Below, one piece after another: positions 8,173 through 16,583 of a stretch of DNA of 61,439 bases. Every line of letters starts with the position of its first letter. Positions within the stretch are counted from its first letter, which is position 1. The position numbers and the translations under genes are program-made. The DNA is from Elusimicrobiota bacterium (GTDB lineage Bacteria; Elusimicrobiota; Elusimicrobia; UBA1565; UBA9628), in NCBI GenBank assembly GCA_023249675.1, contig JAHFCE010000017.1, positions 1-61,439 of the forward strand. Direction: 5' to 3'. The notes under the pieces were generated by a model. It did no database searches and was not told the origin of the DNA. It saw only the letters and a program-made list of their open reading frames with translations.

Positions 8173-9900
8173 TCAATCCGACACGGTGACCGACAGCACC
8201 TCCTCGATCGTGGTCAGTCCGTTGAGCGCTTTTCGAAAGCCCGAGGCGCGCATGGTCCACATGCCCGCCTCCTCAGCCGCCTTCTTGAGCTTGCTGACGT
8301 CCGCGCCGTAGCGGTAAATGATTTCTTTCATGGCCGCATTGATCTTGTAGACCTCGTAGATCGCCTTGCGGCCCGAGTAGCCCGTCCGCGAGCACTTGTC
8401 GCAGCCGCGCGCCTCGTAGAACGTGACGGTGGCCGGATCCGGAGGCGTTTCGAGCAGGGCCTCGCGCACGACCTGTTCCGCCAGTTCCGACGGGACTTTC
8501 GCGGGTTTTTTGCACAGCGGGCAGAGCAGGCGCACGAGACGCTGGGCCGCCGCCAATTGCAGGGAGTTCGCGAGCATGAACGGCTCGATTCCCATGTCGA
8601 TGAGGCGCGCGACGCACGACAGCGCGTCGTTGGTGTGGAGCGTGGAGATCACCAAGTGGCCGGTGAGCGCCGCGCGCAGGCAGGTCTGCGCCGTCTCCTG
8701 ATCGCGGACCTCTCCGACCAGGATGACGTCGGGGTCCTGGCGGAGGAAGGAGCGCAGGGCTGAGGCGAAGGTCAAGCCGATATTGGCGCGCACCTGCACT
8801 TGGTTGATTCCCTCGATCTTAAGCTCGACGGGGTCTTCGATCGTCATGATATTGATGTCGGGGCTCTTGATCGTGTTGAGAATCGCGCCCAAAGTCGTGG
8901 TTTTCCCGGAGCCTGTGGGGCCGGTCATGAAGAACAGGCCGTGCGGTTTATTGGCCGCCTCGATGATGTCGTCGCGCTGTTTTGGATCGAGACCGACCTT
9001 GTTGATGTCGAGTTCGACCGCGCCCTTGTCGAGCAAGCGCATGACGACTTTCTCGCCGAACACGCACGGGCAGATCGAGACGCGCAGATCGATGATCCGG
9101 TTCTGCACCCGAATCGAAAATTGGCCGTCCTGAGGGAGGCGCCGTTCCGCGATGTCGAGTTTGGAAAGAATCTTGATGCGCGAGATCATCGCGGCGAACA
9201 GATGTTTGGGCGGGGGGCTGCGCTCGTACAGGATGCCGTCGATGCGAAAGCGCAGGACCACGCGCTCATCGTACTTCTCGATGTGGATGTCCGAGGCGCG
9301 CTCCTGGATCGACTGCTTGAGAATCGCGTTGATCAGCGAGACGGTATGCGCGCCGGCCGCATCGACCGAAACTTGATCGAGATTGAGGCGCTCATCGCCG
9401 GCTTGGGGGGCCTCCTCGACCTCGTCTCCCCCCTTTTTCGCGTTGAGGGTGGTGTCGATGGCGCTGCTGCCCAGGTAGAACTCGTCGATGGCTTTGAGAA
9501 TCTGCGTCTTCGTGGCGATGTAAGCCTGTATCTCTCGGCCGCTGAGAAGCTTGAGATTATCGAACAGGAGGACGTTGTCTGGATCGGACAGCGCGACGGC
9601 GAGGATGTTCTCTTCGAGGAAAAGAGGGAGGACGAGGTTTTCGCGCGCGTAGTTCTCGGGGATGACCTTCTCGAGATTCTGCCCCTTCTCCGACCTGAGG
9701 ATCTTGTTTTCGCGCGAGGCGTAGGGAATGTGGAGCTGTTTTGAGAGGGCGGCGGCGATGTCGTCTTCCTTCGCAAAGCCGAGCTTGACGGCGGCCTCGC
9801 TGAACTGACAGCGGCTTTGAGTCGCGAGCTTTTGGGCTTTGTCGCGCTGCTCCGCGGTCAAGACGCCGCCGCTCACCAGAAGCTCCGCTAGATTAGACAT
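8173..9900 (-). CDS. pilB: Type IV pilus assembly ATPase PilB (GspE family)
   Basis: A 575-residue hexameric secretion ATPase. It has an N-terminal GspE_N domain (about residues 1-150), Walker A GPTGSGKTTT near residue 325, an Asp box/Walker B region (DVILVGEVRDQETA), the His box (TGHLVISTLHTND) and a C4 zinc site (CPLCKKP...GCDKCSRTGY). It powers pilin polymerisation at PilC. It has its own promoter after the secretin gene and a leader with an AAGGAAAG Shine-Dalgarno. T2SS GspE is the alternative reading. Confidence 0.9.
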   Translation of the reverse strand: MSNLAELLVSGGVLTAEQRDKAQKLATQSRCQFSEAAVKLGFAKEDDIAAALSKQLHIPYASRENKILRSEKGQNLEKVIPENYARENLVLPLFLEENILAVALSDPDNVLLFDNLKLLSGREIQAYIATKTQILKAIDEFYLGSSAIDTTLNAKKGGDEVEEAPQAGDERLNLDQVSVDAAGAHTVSLINAILKQSIQERASDIHIEKYDERVVLRFRIDGILYERSPPPKHLFAAMISRIKILSKLDIAERRLPQDGQFSIRVQNRIIDLRVSICPCVFGEKVVMRLLDKGAVELDINKVGLDPKQRDDIIEAANKPHGLFFMTGPTGSGKTTTLGAILNTIKSPDINIMTIEDPVELKIEGINQVQVRANIGLTFASALRSFLRQDPDVILVGEVRDQETAQTCLRAALTGHLVISTLHTNDALSCVARLIDMGIEPFMLANSLQLAAAQRLVRLLCPLCKKPAKVPSELAEQVVREALLETPPDPATVTFYEARGCDKCSRTGYSGRKAIYEVYKINAAMKEIIYRYGADVSKLKKAAEEAGMWTMRASGFRKALNGLTTIEEVLSVTVSD

Positions 9901-9929
9901 AAATTATTTTTTTACTTTCCTTTTACCGA

Positions 9930-9957
9930 AGTATAGCCTCCCCGCTCCGGTTGTCAA
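9930..9957 (-). promoter_or_regulatory. Promoter of the pilB-pilC-pilin half-operon
   Basis: On the minus strand, TTGACA (9957-9952), 16-bp spacer, TATACT (9935-9930). This is a near-consensus sigma-70 promoter with a leader of about 23 bases and a purine-rich Shine-Dalgarno before ATG 9900. It allows the motor and pilin genes to be expressed apart from pilMNOPQ. Confidence 0.7.
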
Positions 9958-9983
9958 TCCCCCCCTCTCCGCACGAGCCGGAT

Positions 9984-11681
9984 TTAATCGCTGACGATCG
10001 TCGGCGTGATGAAGATAACAAGATCGGAGTTGACCCGCCGTGTCGAGGAGCTCGTGAAGAGCCAGCCGATGATCGGGATGTATCCAAAGAAGGGAACCTT
10101 GCGCACGACCTTCGACTCCGTCGAACGCAGCAGGCCGCCGAGCACCAAGGTCTGCCCGTTCTTGATGCGGACCAAGGTGGACGCCGAGCGTGTGATCGGG
10201 TTGAACACGCGGTTCGAGGAAGCGGAGATGGACGCTTCCTGGATATCCGTGAAGGAGGGCTGAACCAGCATCGTGATGTAGCCCTCTTTGTTGACCTGAG
10301 GCGTCACCCTCAATACGAGCCCCGTCGATTCGCGGTGGACGCCGGAGACCTGGAGGCTAGTACCTCCAGCCGAGCCGGCCTGCGAGACCTCGAAGTTGGT
10401 GGCCTCGAGAGAACTGATCTCGATGACGGCACTCTTGTTGTTGAGCGTCAGGATCTTCGGCTTGCCGAGGAAGCGCGCTTCCGAGCGGGAGATCAGGGCG
10501 CGCAGAGCGATCTTCAGCGAAGTCAGATCGAGCACGCTCGTCTTCAAAAAACTCCCTGTGTTAGTGGCCGCCGCGGACGCGGTCGTGGCGTCGGCGGAAG
10601 CGGCGGCCGCGCCTCCGATGCTGCTCGTGACACCCGAGAGAGGGTCGAAGAAGCGGGTCCTGCTGAGGTGGTTTGGCAGATTGAGCGGGAAGGTCGTGTC
10701 GCGCACGCCGCCCGTGAAGGTGGCGAGCTCGCCGTTGGGGCCGCCCCACTCGAAGCCGAGTTCGCGGGTACGCTGGGAGTCGATTTCGACGATCTGCGCC
10801 TCGATGAGCACCTGAGGCGCCTTCTTATCGAGCTCCGCGATGATCTGCTCGACCTGGGGAAAGACCTCGGGGATATCGGTGACGATCAAGGCGTTGGTGC
10901 GGGGTTCGATCTCGACATGGCCGGATTTGGAGAGGACGCTGCGTAGGACGGTGATGATCGCTACGTCCGAGGGATTGCCCCCCGCGGGCGTGGATCCGCT
11001 TTGAGGCGCGCTGCCCGCGCGCGCGGTGCTCGCCGCGCCCCCGAGTGCGGAAGCCGCGCCCCCGGTCGAACTCGTGTCGCCTCCCAGCGGGATGAGAGGC
11101 ACGTAGCTCAACGTGTAGATGCGCGTGATGAGGTTTTCGACCTGCTTGGAGCGCGGCGTCACCACGTAGGTGTTGCTTTTGCCGATCTGCTGATACGTCA
11201 GTCCCTTGATCTCGAGCAGCACCTGCAGAGCCTCGCGCACGGTCACGCTCTGAAGGAAAGCCGTCACAAGCTTGGACTCGAGGCCCTCGGTGATGATGAA
11301 GTTCACCTTGGCTTGGGCGGAGATAGTGTCAAGGAAGGTCGCCAGCGGCGCTCCCTTCACGCGGACCGTCACGCGCATGTCGAGGGGTGCGAGCGAGGCC
11401 GGCGCGGCGCTGCGCGTCGGGGCGACGGCTCCGATCTGCACGCCCTGGACTGGCCGGGGCGTCATCGACTCTTCAGATGCAGCCGCAGGCTCGGATTCAG
11501 CGAGCGGTCCGCCTCCGGAGGCTTGAGCCTGCTGCTGAAACTGGGGATTTGCTTCGGGCTCCGCGCGACGGCGTTGGGCCAGAGCCTCTCCGGGCACGGC
11601 CACCGTCACGCCGAATGAAACGATAACCGATAGGCCGGCTCTCGCGATTTTCGTCCAGCGTCTCTCCTGCGTGCCAATCAT
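9984..11681 (-). CDS. pilQ: Type IV pilus secretin PilQ (GspD family)
   Basis: A 565-residue outer-membrane secretin with a signal peptide ending near EALAQ. An STN-like domain (TFLDTISAQAKVNFI) is followed by an N-domain/NolW region (VYTLSYVPLIP..., ALIVTDIPEVFPQVEQII) and a C-terminal secretin domain (PKILTLNNKSAVIEI, VTPQVNKEGYITM, GGLLRS). Start ATG 11681 has a strong AGGAGG site. The long low-complexity Gly/Ser/Ala linker around residues 215-240 is normal for the family. Confidence 0.88.
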   Translation of the reverse strand: MIGTQERRWTKIARAGLSVIVSFGVTVAVPGEALAQRRRAEPEANPQFQQQAQASGGGPLAESEPAAASEESMTPRPVQGVQIGAVAPTRSAAPASLAPLDMRVTVRVKGAPLATFLDTISAQAKVNFIITEGLESKLVTAFLQSVTVREALQVLLEIKGLTYQQIGKSNTYVVTPRSKQVENLITRIYTLSYVPLIPLGGDTSSTGGAASALGGAASTARAGSAPQSGSTPAGGNPSDVAIITVLRSVLSKSGHVEIEPRTNALIVTDIPEVFPQVEQIIAELDKKAPQVLIEAQIVEIDSQRTRELGFEWGGPNGELATFTGGVRDTTFPLNLPNHLSRTRFFDPLSGVTSSIGGAAAASADATTASAAATNTGSFLKTSVLDLTSLKIALRALISRSEARFLGKPKILTLNNKSAVIEISSLEATNFEVSQAGSAGGTSLQVSGVHRESTGLVLRVTPQVNKEGYITMLVQPSFTDIQEASISASSNRVFNPITRSASTLVRIKNGQTLVLGGLLRSTESKVVRKVPFFGYIPIIGWLFTSSSTRRVNSDLVIFITPTIVSD

Positions 11682-11697
11682 GCTGCCTCCTGCGGCC

Positions 11698-12393
11698 CTA
11701 ATCCCGGCTAACGCCCTTTGAAAATTTCTTGCCCTGGTAATCAAATGTCACGCCGAGATCGGTGATCTTGATGATCTTGATCTTCGTGCGGCCGATGAAC
11801 TGCCCGACGCCGACGACCTCGTTGTTGACGATGGCCCTGTAGCCGCTCTCGGGGTTGCTGACGATGCCCTGAAGTTCCACCATGCTTTGCGGGTCGATCG
11901 CGGGTTTCGGCCGCTTCTTGCCGCGGTTGTTCTTGGCCGCCTGCATGGCCGCCAAATCTTCCGCGGCCCGGCGCTTGGCCTCCTCCTCCTCGATGAGATG
12001 AACACGGTCGGAGGGCGACAGCATCGGATCGCGTTTGAGCGGCGGGAGCGCCACCGCTGAGGAAGAAAAGGGCTCTGCGGTCGCCGCGGGCGAAGCCTCT
12101 TGAGGCTCGGCAGCGGCCGACACGGCCGGGACGGCATTCGCGGAGAGCGCAGCCGGCGCTGCCGCTGCCGTCGTGGAGACGGCGGGCGTCATCGGATTGA
12201 CTAGCTTGGCGTTCGGGGAGGACTGGAACACGCCCCTGTCGGGCACGCGGCCGCGCGCCTTGGCCGCGAGAGCTTTTTCGCGGTCGCTTTTGAGGTGTGA
12301 CCACCAATTGTAGAAGAGCACCCCGGGAACGGCCAGGGCGACGATGAGAATCATCCAGCCGAGGCCGCCGCGCGCATTTCTCATGCCGGCCAT
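11698..12393 (-). CDS. pilP: PilP/GspC-like inner-membrane-anchored periplasmic protein
   Basis: A 231-residue protein: short cytoplasmic start, one membrane helix (MILIVALAVPGVLFY), an Ala/Pro-rich linker, then a C-terminal HR-like beta domain (VELQGIVSNPESGYRAIVNNEVVGVGQ) as in PilP/GspC. Such proteins link the PilN/PilO platform to the secretin. Here the anchor is a membrane helix, not the lipobox of classical PilP. Its ATG overlaps the pilO stop by one base. Confidence 0.7.
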   Translation of the reverse strand: MAGMRNARGGLGWMILIVALAVPGVLFYNWWSHLKSDREKALAAKARGRVPDRGVFQSSPNAKLVNPMTPAVSTTAAAAPAALSANAVPAVSAAAEPQEASPAATAEPFSSSAVALPPLKRDPMLSPSDRVHLIEEEEAKRRAAEDLAAMQAAKNNRGKKRPKPAIDPQSMVELQGIVSNPESGYRAIVNNEVVGVGQFIGRTKIKIIKITDLGVTFDYQGKKFSKGVSRD

Positions 12394-12983
12394 TAGTTGA
12401 ACCTCTTCAGAGGAATCGCGGTCATGACCGACGCGGAGACGCTGTTCCAGCCGAGGATATCGGGCTTCTTCAAGACTTCAAGAGCGCTGACATGCATGAG
12501 CGGTGTTGCGCCCTCAAGCCGCTGAAGCCAGCGGTCGATGTCGTTGAACTTGAGCGTGAGCTGGATGGCCGAAGTCTGGAAGATGAGGCCGCTGTCCTCA
12601 GTCTCGACGATGGGGTGGAACATCTCGGGGGTCAAGCCGTCCGCGCGCAGAGAGTCAATCACCGCGTTCGAGAGCCACTGTTGCCGGTCCTTGACGTGCG
12701 GCAAAGTCCCGTAGGAGCCCACAAGCTGGCCGCGCAGATCCTGGTACGCGGCGCCGGACTCCGCCATGGCCCGAGCCGCTTCAATCTCCCTCGTCAGGCG
12801 GGAAATCTTTTTCTGCGGCGGCTTGTACACGCCGAAGTAGGCGGCGGCGACCAAAAATGCGCTCATCCCAAACGCCCGCCCGAAGCGCTTCACACCCTTG
12901 TCGCGGATCGTCGCGAGCAGCAGGCTGCCCTCGCCCTTGATGGCGTTCAGGTATATCTTCAAGTCGATCTCTTGACCAGCCAT
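12393..12983 (-). CDS. pilO: PilO-like alignment-complex protein
   Basis: A 196-residue protein with one membrane helix near residues 37-52, a coiled-coil (RLTREIEAARAMAES) and a ferredoxin-like C-terminal domain, the PilO layout. It pairs with PilN in the periplasm. Overlap with pilMN and pilP by one base each indicates coupled translation. Identification rests mainly on position and architecture. Confidence 0.7.
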   Translation of the reverse strand: MAGQEIDLKIYLNAIKGEGSLLLATIRDKGVKRFGRAFGMSAFLVAAAYFGVYKPPQKKISRLTREIEAARAMAESGAAYQDLRGQLVGSYGTLPHVKDRQQWLSNAVIDSLRADGLTPEMFHPIVETEDSGLIFQTSAIQLTLKFNDIDRWLQRLEGATPLMHVSALEVLKKPDILGWNSVSASVMTAIPLKRFN

Positions 12984-14614
12984 CAGGGTTTTCCCTTCCC
13001 CTTCAGATCGATGGTGAATTCCGTCCGTTCCTCGAGCTTGCGCACGAGCGCCTCGGGATCGAGGCCGCTGCCGGCCTGATCCGGCGCGCTCGGACGCGTC
13101 TGCAAAGTCATCTGGACATCGAAGAGCGGCCCAAGCTTCGGGTCCTGGAGCAAAGTTTGCTTGAACTGGTTGGCCGTGTCCTGCTCCTCGGCCCCCGTGG
13201 CGCCCCGGACGCGGCCGCTCAGGCTGAGGTCGAGCGCGCCTTTATCGCTGGCCAACGGATGGGCCACGGTGAACTTGATCAGCCACATGTTATCTGGCAT
13301 GAGCTCGACGATCTCGCGCAGAATCGAGGAAAGCGGCTGGCTCTTGCCGCCCGTCACCGAACGCAGGCGCGCGAGCTGGTCCCTCATCTCGAGGAGTTTC
13401 GCGTCGATCTCGGCGGGTTGCAGGCCCTGGAGCGCGGCTCTCACGTCCGGCTCCACCCTATAGGTGTTGAGCGCCTTGGCGCGGCTCTTGTAGGTGGTCG
13501 CCTGGAATAGTCCCACGCCCGCGATGAGCGCTGCGAGCGCTATGCCCGCGATGATGATATCTCGCGCCGTCCGACGCTCCTCCTCGCCGATGCGGTCCTG
13601 TGCCGCGAGGTCGATCGTGACCGCGGAAGAGACATTCGGACGCATGGAGGCGCCGATGGCGGCATAGCCGCCCCAGTCCCCGGCCTTGATCGATAGGAGC
13701 TTCGCCGTGTCCTGGATCTCCGTGGAGACTCCGGTCTCCGCGGTGAAAGCGTCCTTCCACGCTCCGAGCGCGGCAGGCGCGCCGCTGAGCTTGATCTTTG
13801 CGATGCCGGTCAATCCAAGCTGTTTCTGGGCGAAGGAGAGGCAGCCGGTCATGTCCACCTTGCGCTGATCGTTGAGGGAGGTCTCCTCTCCAAGGAAGAC
13901 CTCGCGAAAGAAGACCGGCAGCCCACGGTCGCAGATCATGATCCGGATGTTGCCGCCGTCGAAATGGGCCTGCACGAACGGTTTGGCGCCCTTCGTCGGC
14001 TCGATGCACTGCCAGAGACGCAACACCGAGCAGGGCGCGACCTCGAGGCCGATCAGGTTTAAGCCAAGAGACTGCAGCAGCTTCTGGATGTTGGACAGAT
14101 TCTTGTTCTGCGTGACCGCGATGAGCACGCCCAGGCGCGGCTTGCCGGCCGCGTCGAGCGGCATCGGTCCGGCTTGAAAGTCGTGGGCCAACGCGTCAAA
14201 CGGGATCGGGATGTACTTCTTGGCCTCAAGCGGCACCGCCGAGCGGAGGAAGCGTCGTTCCATCGCCGGCACCGGGAAATAGCGCAGCAGGCCCAGATGG
14301 TGTGAGAGTGTTACGACCACGTTCTTCGAGCTCCATCGGACCGAGGACATCGATTGGCGGATGAGACCCCCGACCTTGGCTGGGTCAGAAAGGAAGTCCG
14401 TGCTCATCGTCATGGTGCCGGTAGCCGCCTTACCCTCGGGCGGGATCGGGATGCGCACAAGGTGATCCACAGCGACCGCTCCGCTCTTCCCCGGGAGCGT
14501 CTGCGCGATATACACCGTCTCCGGGCCTAAATAGAGGCCGAGGCAAGGCCCGGAAGTCGGCTGGCCCTTGCCGAAGGCCAAGGTGTCGATGAGTTGGTCG
14601 ATGTTGACTCTCAT
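12983..14614 (-). CDS. pilM: Fused PilM-PilN type IV pilus protein
   Basis: A 543-residue single chain. Residues 1 to about 330 resemble the actin-like PilM fold (LGLYLGPETVYIAQ; PLEAKKYIPIPFDALAHDF; HFDGGNIRIMI). It is followed by a short motif TIDLAAQDR at about 331-340 that resembles the PilN INLLP start, a membrane helix (IIIAGIALAALIAGVGLF) and a periplasmic PilN-like coiled-coil plus ferredoxin-like domain. Separate PilM and PilN bind through this motif; here they are covalently joined. ATG 14614 overlaps the previous stop (ATGA). Confidence 0.8.
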   Translation of the reverse strand: MRVNIDQLIDTLAFGKGQPTSGPCLGLYLGPETVYIAQTLPGKSGAVAVDHLVRIPIPPEGKAATGTMTMSTDFLSDPAKVGGLIRQSMSSVRWSSKNVVVTLSHHLGLLRYFPVPAMERRFLRSAVPLEAKKYIPIPFDALAHDFQAGPMPLDAAGKPRLGVLIAVTQNKNLSNIQKLLQSLGLNLIGLEVAPCSVLRLWQCIEPTKGAKPFVQAHFDGGNIRIMICDRGLPVFFREVFLGEETSLNDQRKVDMTGCLSFAQKQLGLTGIAKIKLSGAPAALGAWKDAFTAETGVSTEIQDTAKLLSIKAGDWGGYAAIGASMRPNVSSAVTIDLAAQDRIGEEERRTARDIIIAGIALAALIAGVGLFQATTYKSRAKALNTYRVEPDVRAALQGLQPAEIDAKLLEMRDQLARLRSVTGGKSQPLSSILREIVELMPDNMWLIKFTVAHPLASDKGALDLSLSGRVRGATGAEEQDTANQFKQTLLQDPKLGPLFDVQMTLQTRPSAPDQAGSGLDPEALVRKLEERTEFTIDLKGKGKP

Positions 14615-16539
14615 TCGCCCCTCGCGAATGAGAGATCGACCTTTGAACCCGCGCCGGAGGCGGCGGAGGTCATGAAGATTCGTTTGGAATCCACCTGATG
14701 GCGATTGACGAGAATGCCGGCGACCATCTTCGCGCGTTGGGCGGCGAGCGCTGCTCCGTCGCCTTCTTGCGCGCCGCTATGTCCGGTCACGCGCAGATTT
14801 TCAAGCGGATGAGACGGCAGGGCCGCCGCGGCAGCCGCGAGCAGTCTCTCCGCGTCCGGTGTCAGCTGATACGTGTCTGTCTTAAAGTTCAGGACCCAGG
14901 CGGTAACTTTGGCCTTCGCCGGCGCCGCCACATCTGTGGCTTTAGGCTCAGCCGCGCGCGCGGCCTGCCCCTTGCCGGGCTTCCCAGCCTTTCCGCCGCG
15001 AACGGGGCGCTTGATAACGAGGCGCTTGGTGCGTGGGGCCGAGGCGCGCGATGAGAGCTCGACCGGACGCGCGGCGGCGGCCGCACCGGCGACGAGAGGC
15101 TTCTCCGCGGCGCCGGCCATGTCGGCGCTCGGCGCGAGCGCTGGCGATGCGACGGGTGCGGATGTCTTCTCCTCAAGCAGCTTCTCGCTTGGGGCGTCAT
15201 CGAGAACCTCGATCCAGCGGTGCAGCGAACGCTGGCGGTTCTTCGCGTCGAGCGCAGTCAAAACGCACTCGTAGCGGCCGGGCGGCAAGGTCTCCCCGAA
15301 ATAGTTCTGCCGGCCGTTCCAGAAAATCTGGTGGAACACCGGCCCGCCGCCAAGGACGTCCTGGAGCGGCGCGAGCTCCGCGCCGTCGCGGGACGGTTGC
15401 AGAAGCTGGAACTTCCAGGATACGAGGCCGGCAGGCGGATCGGACACGGAAAACTCGATGACGACGCCCTGGCCGCGCGCGGGACGAAACGTCGATGGAT
15501 ACACGCCGAGAGAGATCGGCGGTCCGAGCTCGTCTCCGACCGCGCTTTCCATGATGAGGCTCAGCGGTTGATTGTAGACGAATAGGACGACCACGCCCTT
15601 GAAGTCCAGCAGGGCCTTGGGGATATCCACCTGAGTGTTCATCAGATTGACGCGCACGCGGGGCGGGGCCACGCCCGCGTTGAATAAATGAGACGAGATG
15701 CCCATCGTGCGGCGCATGTCCAGGACCTTCGCGTCGCCGATTGCGGTGCCTTCGGGCAGAATCACGGCCTGGGTCGCGCCGAGCGCGAAAACGAGTTTCG
15801 TCAGCGGATCAAGAATCTTGGATGCGCCGGCCTGAAACGCGATGCCGCTCTGGAACATCAGGGGCGTCGGGATGCCGATTGCTTCGGGGTCGCCGTTCTC
15901 GCGCATTACGACGTGCACACCCTCCACCGATTTGATGTCTGCCAGGCTCTTCTCCGCCGCGCTATGCAGGCGGGCTCGGATTTCCTTGCGCATCAGGGCT
16001 TTGTTCGTCGCCGGCATGTCGTCGGCGCGCGCGCGTACGGGTGCGGCCTTTGCGCGCGCGGCTAAGCGCGTGGAGTCCGCGTCGATCGAGTCGAACGGCG
16101 CGCGGCTCGAGCGGGCGGCCTCGCCCTTGCTGATCGTCTCGGGCGCGGTCGTCGGGTCGGCTCGCTTCATCGGGCTTGCGGCGTTCACGCTGACAGGTTC
16201 GGCAACGCTCACTCCCGCCTTTGGCGCAGGGGCCCCTCCCGCGCCCCCGCTGCTGTTCATGCGATGCGTGATCAAATTGATGTACTCATTGGCCATCGAG
16301 CGCTCGGATGGGTCGCCTTTCGTCAGTATTTCCATGAACCGATCCATCGCCTGGATATCCTCGCCCTGCTCATACAAATGCACGGCGTTGCGCATCGGGC
16401 GGCTCAAGCCCGCACCGCCATCCTCGTCCTCCGCCTGAACGAGTGAGGCCGTGAGAGCAATCCACATAACGACGATAATGGCAATTGTCTTCAAAGGCGT
16501 GCAATAACGCGCTTCCAGGACGCAGGGCGTCCCGGACAC
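14611..16539 (-). CDS. OmpA-like C-terminal domain protein at head of pilus operon
   Basis: A 642-residue exported protein. The N-terminal hydrophobic segment IIVVMWIALTASLVQA is a signal peptide. A short TPR-like stretch follows (AVHLYEQGEDIQAMDRFMEIL), then a disordered region, a middle beta-rich part and a C-terminal OmpA-like domain (VTGHSGAQEGDGAALAAQRAKMVAGILV) that in the family binds peptidoglycan. The start is GTG 16539, with a -10 only 5 bases upstream; TTG 16494 is an alternative that would suit the signal peptide. Likely anchors the pilus machine to the wall (inference from operon position). Confidence 0.65.
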   Translation of the reverse strand: MSGTPCVLEARYCTPLKTIAIIVVMWIALTASLVQAEDEDGGAGLSRPMRNAVHLYEQGEDIQAMDRFMEILTKGDPSERSMANEYINLITHRMNSSGGAGGAPAPKAGVSVAEPVSVNAASPMKRADPTTAPETISKGEAARSSRAPFDSIDADSTRLAARAKAAPVRARADDMPATNKALMRKEIRARLHSAAEKSLADIKSVEGVHVVMRENGDPEAIGIPTPLMFQSGIAFQAGASKILDPLTKLVFALGATQAVILPEGTAIGDAKVLDMRRTMGISSHLFNAGVAPPRVRVNLMNTQVDIPKALLDFKGVVVLFVYNQPLSLIMESAVGDELGPPISLGVYPSTFRPARGQGVVIEFSVSDPPAGLVSWKFQLLQPSRDGAELAPLQDVLGGGPVFHQIFWNGRQNYFGETLPPGRYECVLTALDAKNRQRSLHRWIEVLDDAPSEKLLEEKTSAPVASPALAPSADMAGAAEKPLVAGAAAAARPVELSSRASAPRTKRLVIKRPVRGGKAGKPGKGQAARAAEPKATDVAAPAKAKVTAWVLNFKTDTYQLTPDAERLLAAAAAALPSHPLENLRVTGHSGAQEGDGAALAAQRAKMVAGILVNRHQVDSKRIFMTSAASGAGSKVDLSFARGE

Positions 16540-16544
16540 GTTGA

Positions 16545-16550
16545 ATCATA
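16545..16550 (-). promoter_or_regulatory. -10 element of the pilus operon
   Basis: TATGAT on the minus strand, 5 of 6 matches to consensus, ending 5 bases before GTG 16539. No good -35. Suggests a leaderless GTG start. Confidence 0.4.
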
Positions 16551-16583
16551 CGAGAACGCGATTGCTGAATTATTACGCGAATT

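Noticed and set aside
6397-16539. Reading the cluster as a type II secretion system
   Set aside because: ATPase, platform and secretin fit both, but PilM/N/O/P-like genes and a classic PilA-type pilin favour a type IV pilus; no GspL/M/K set was found.
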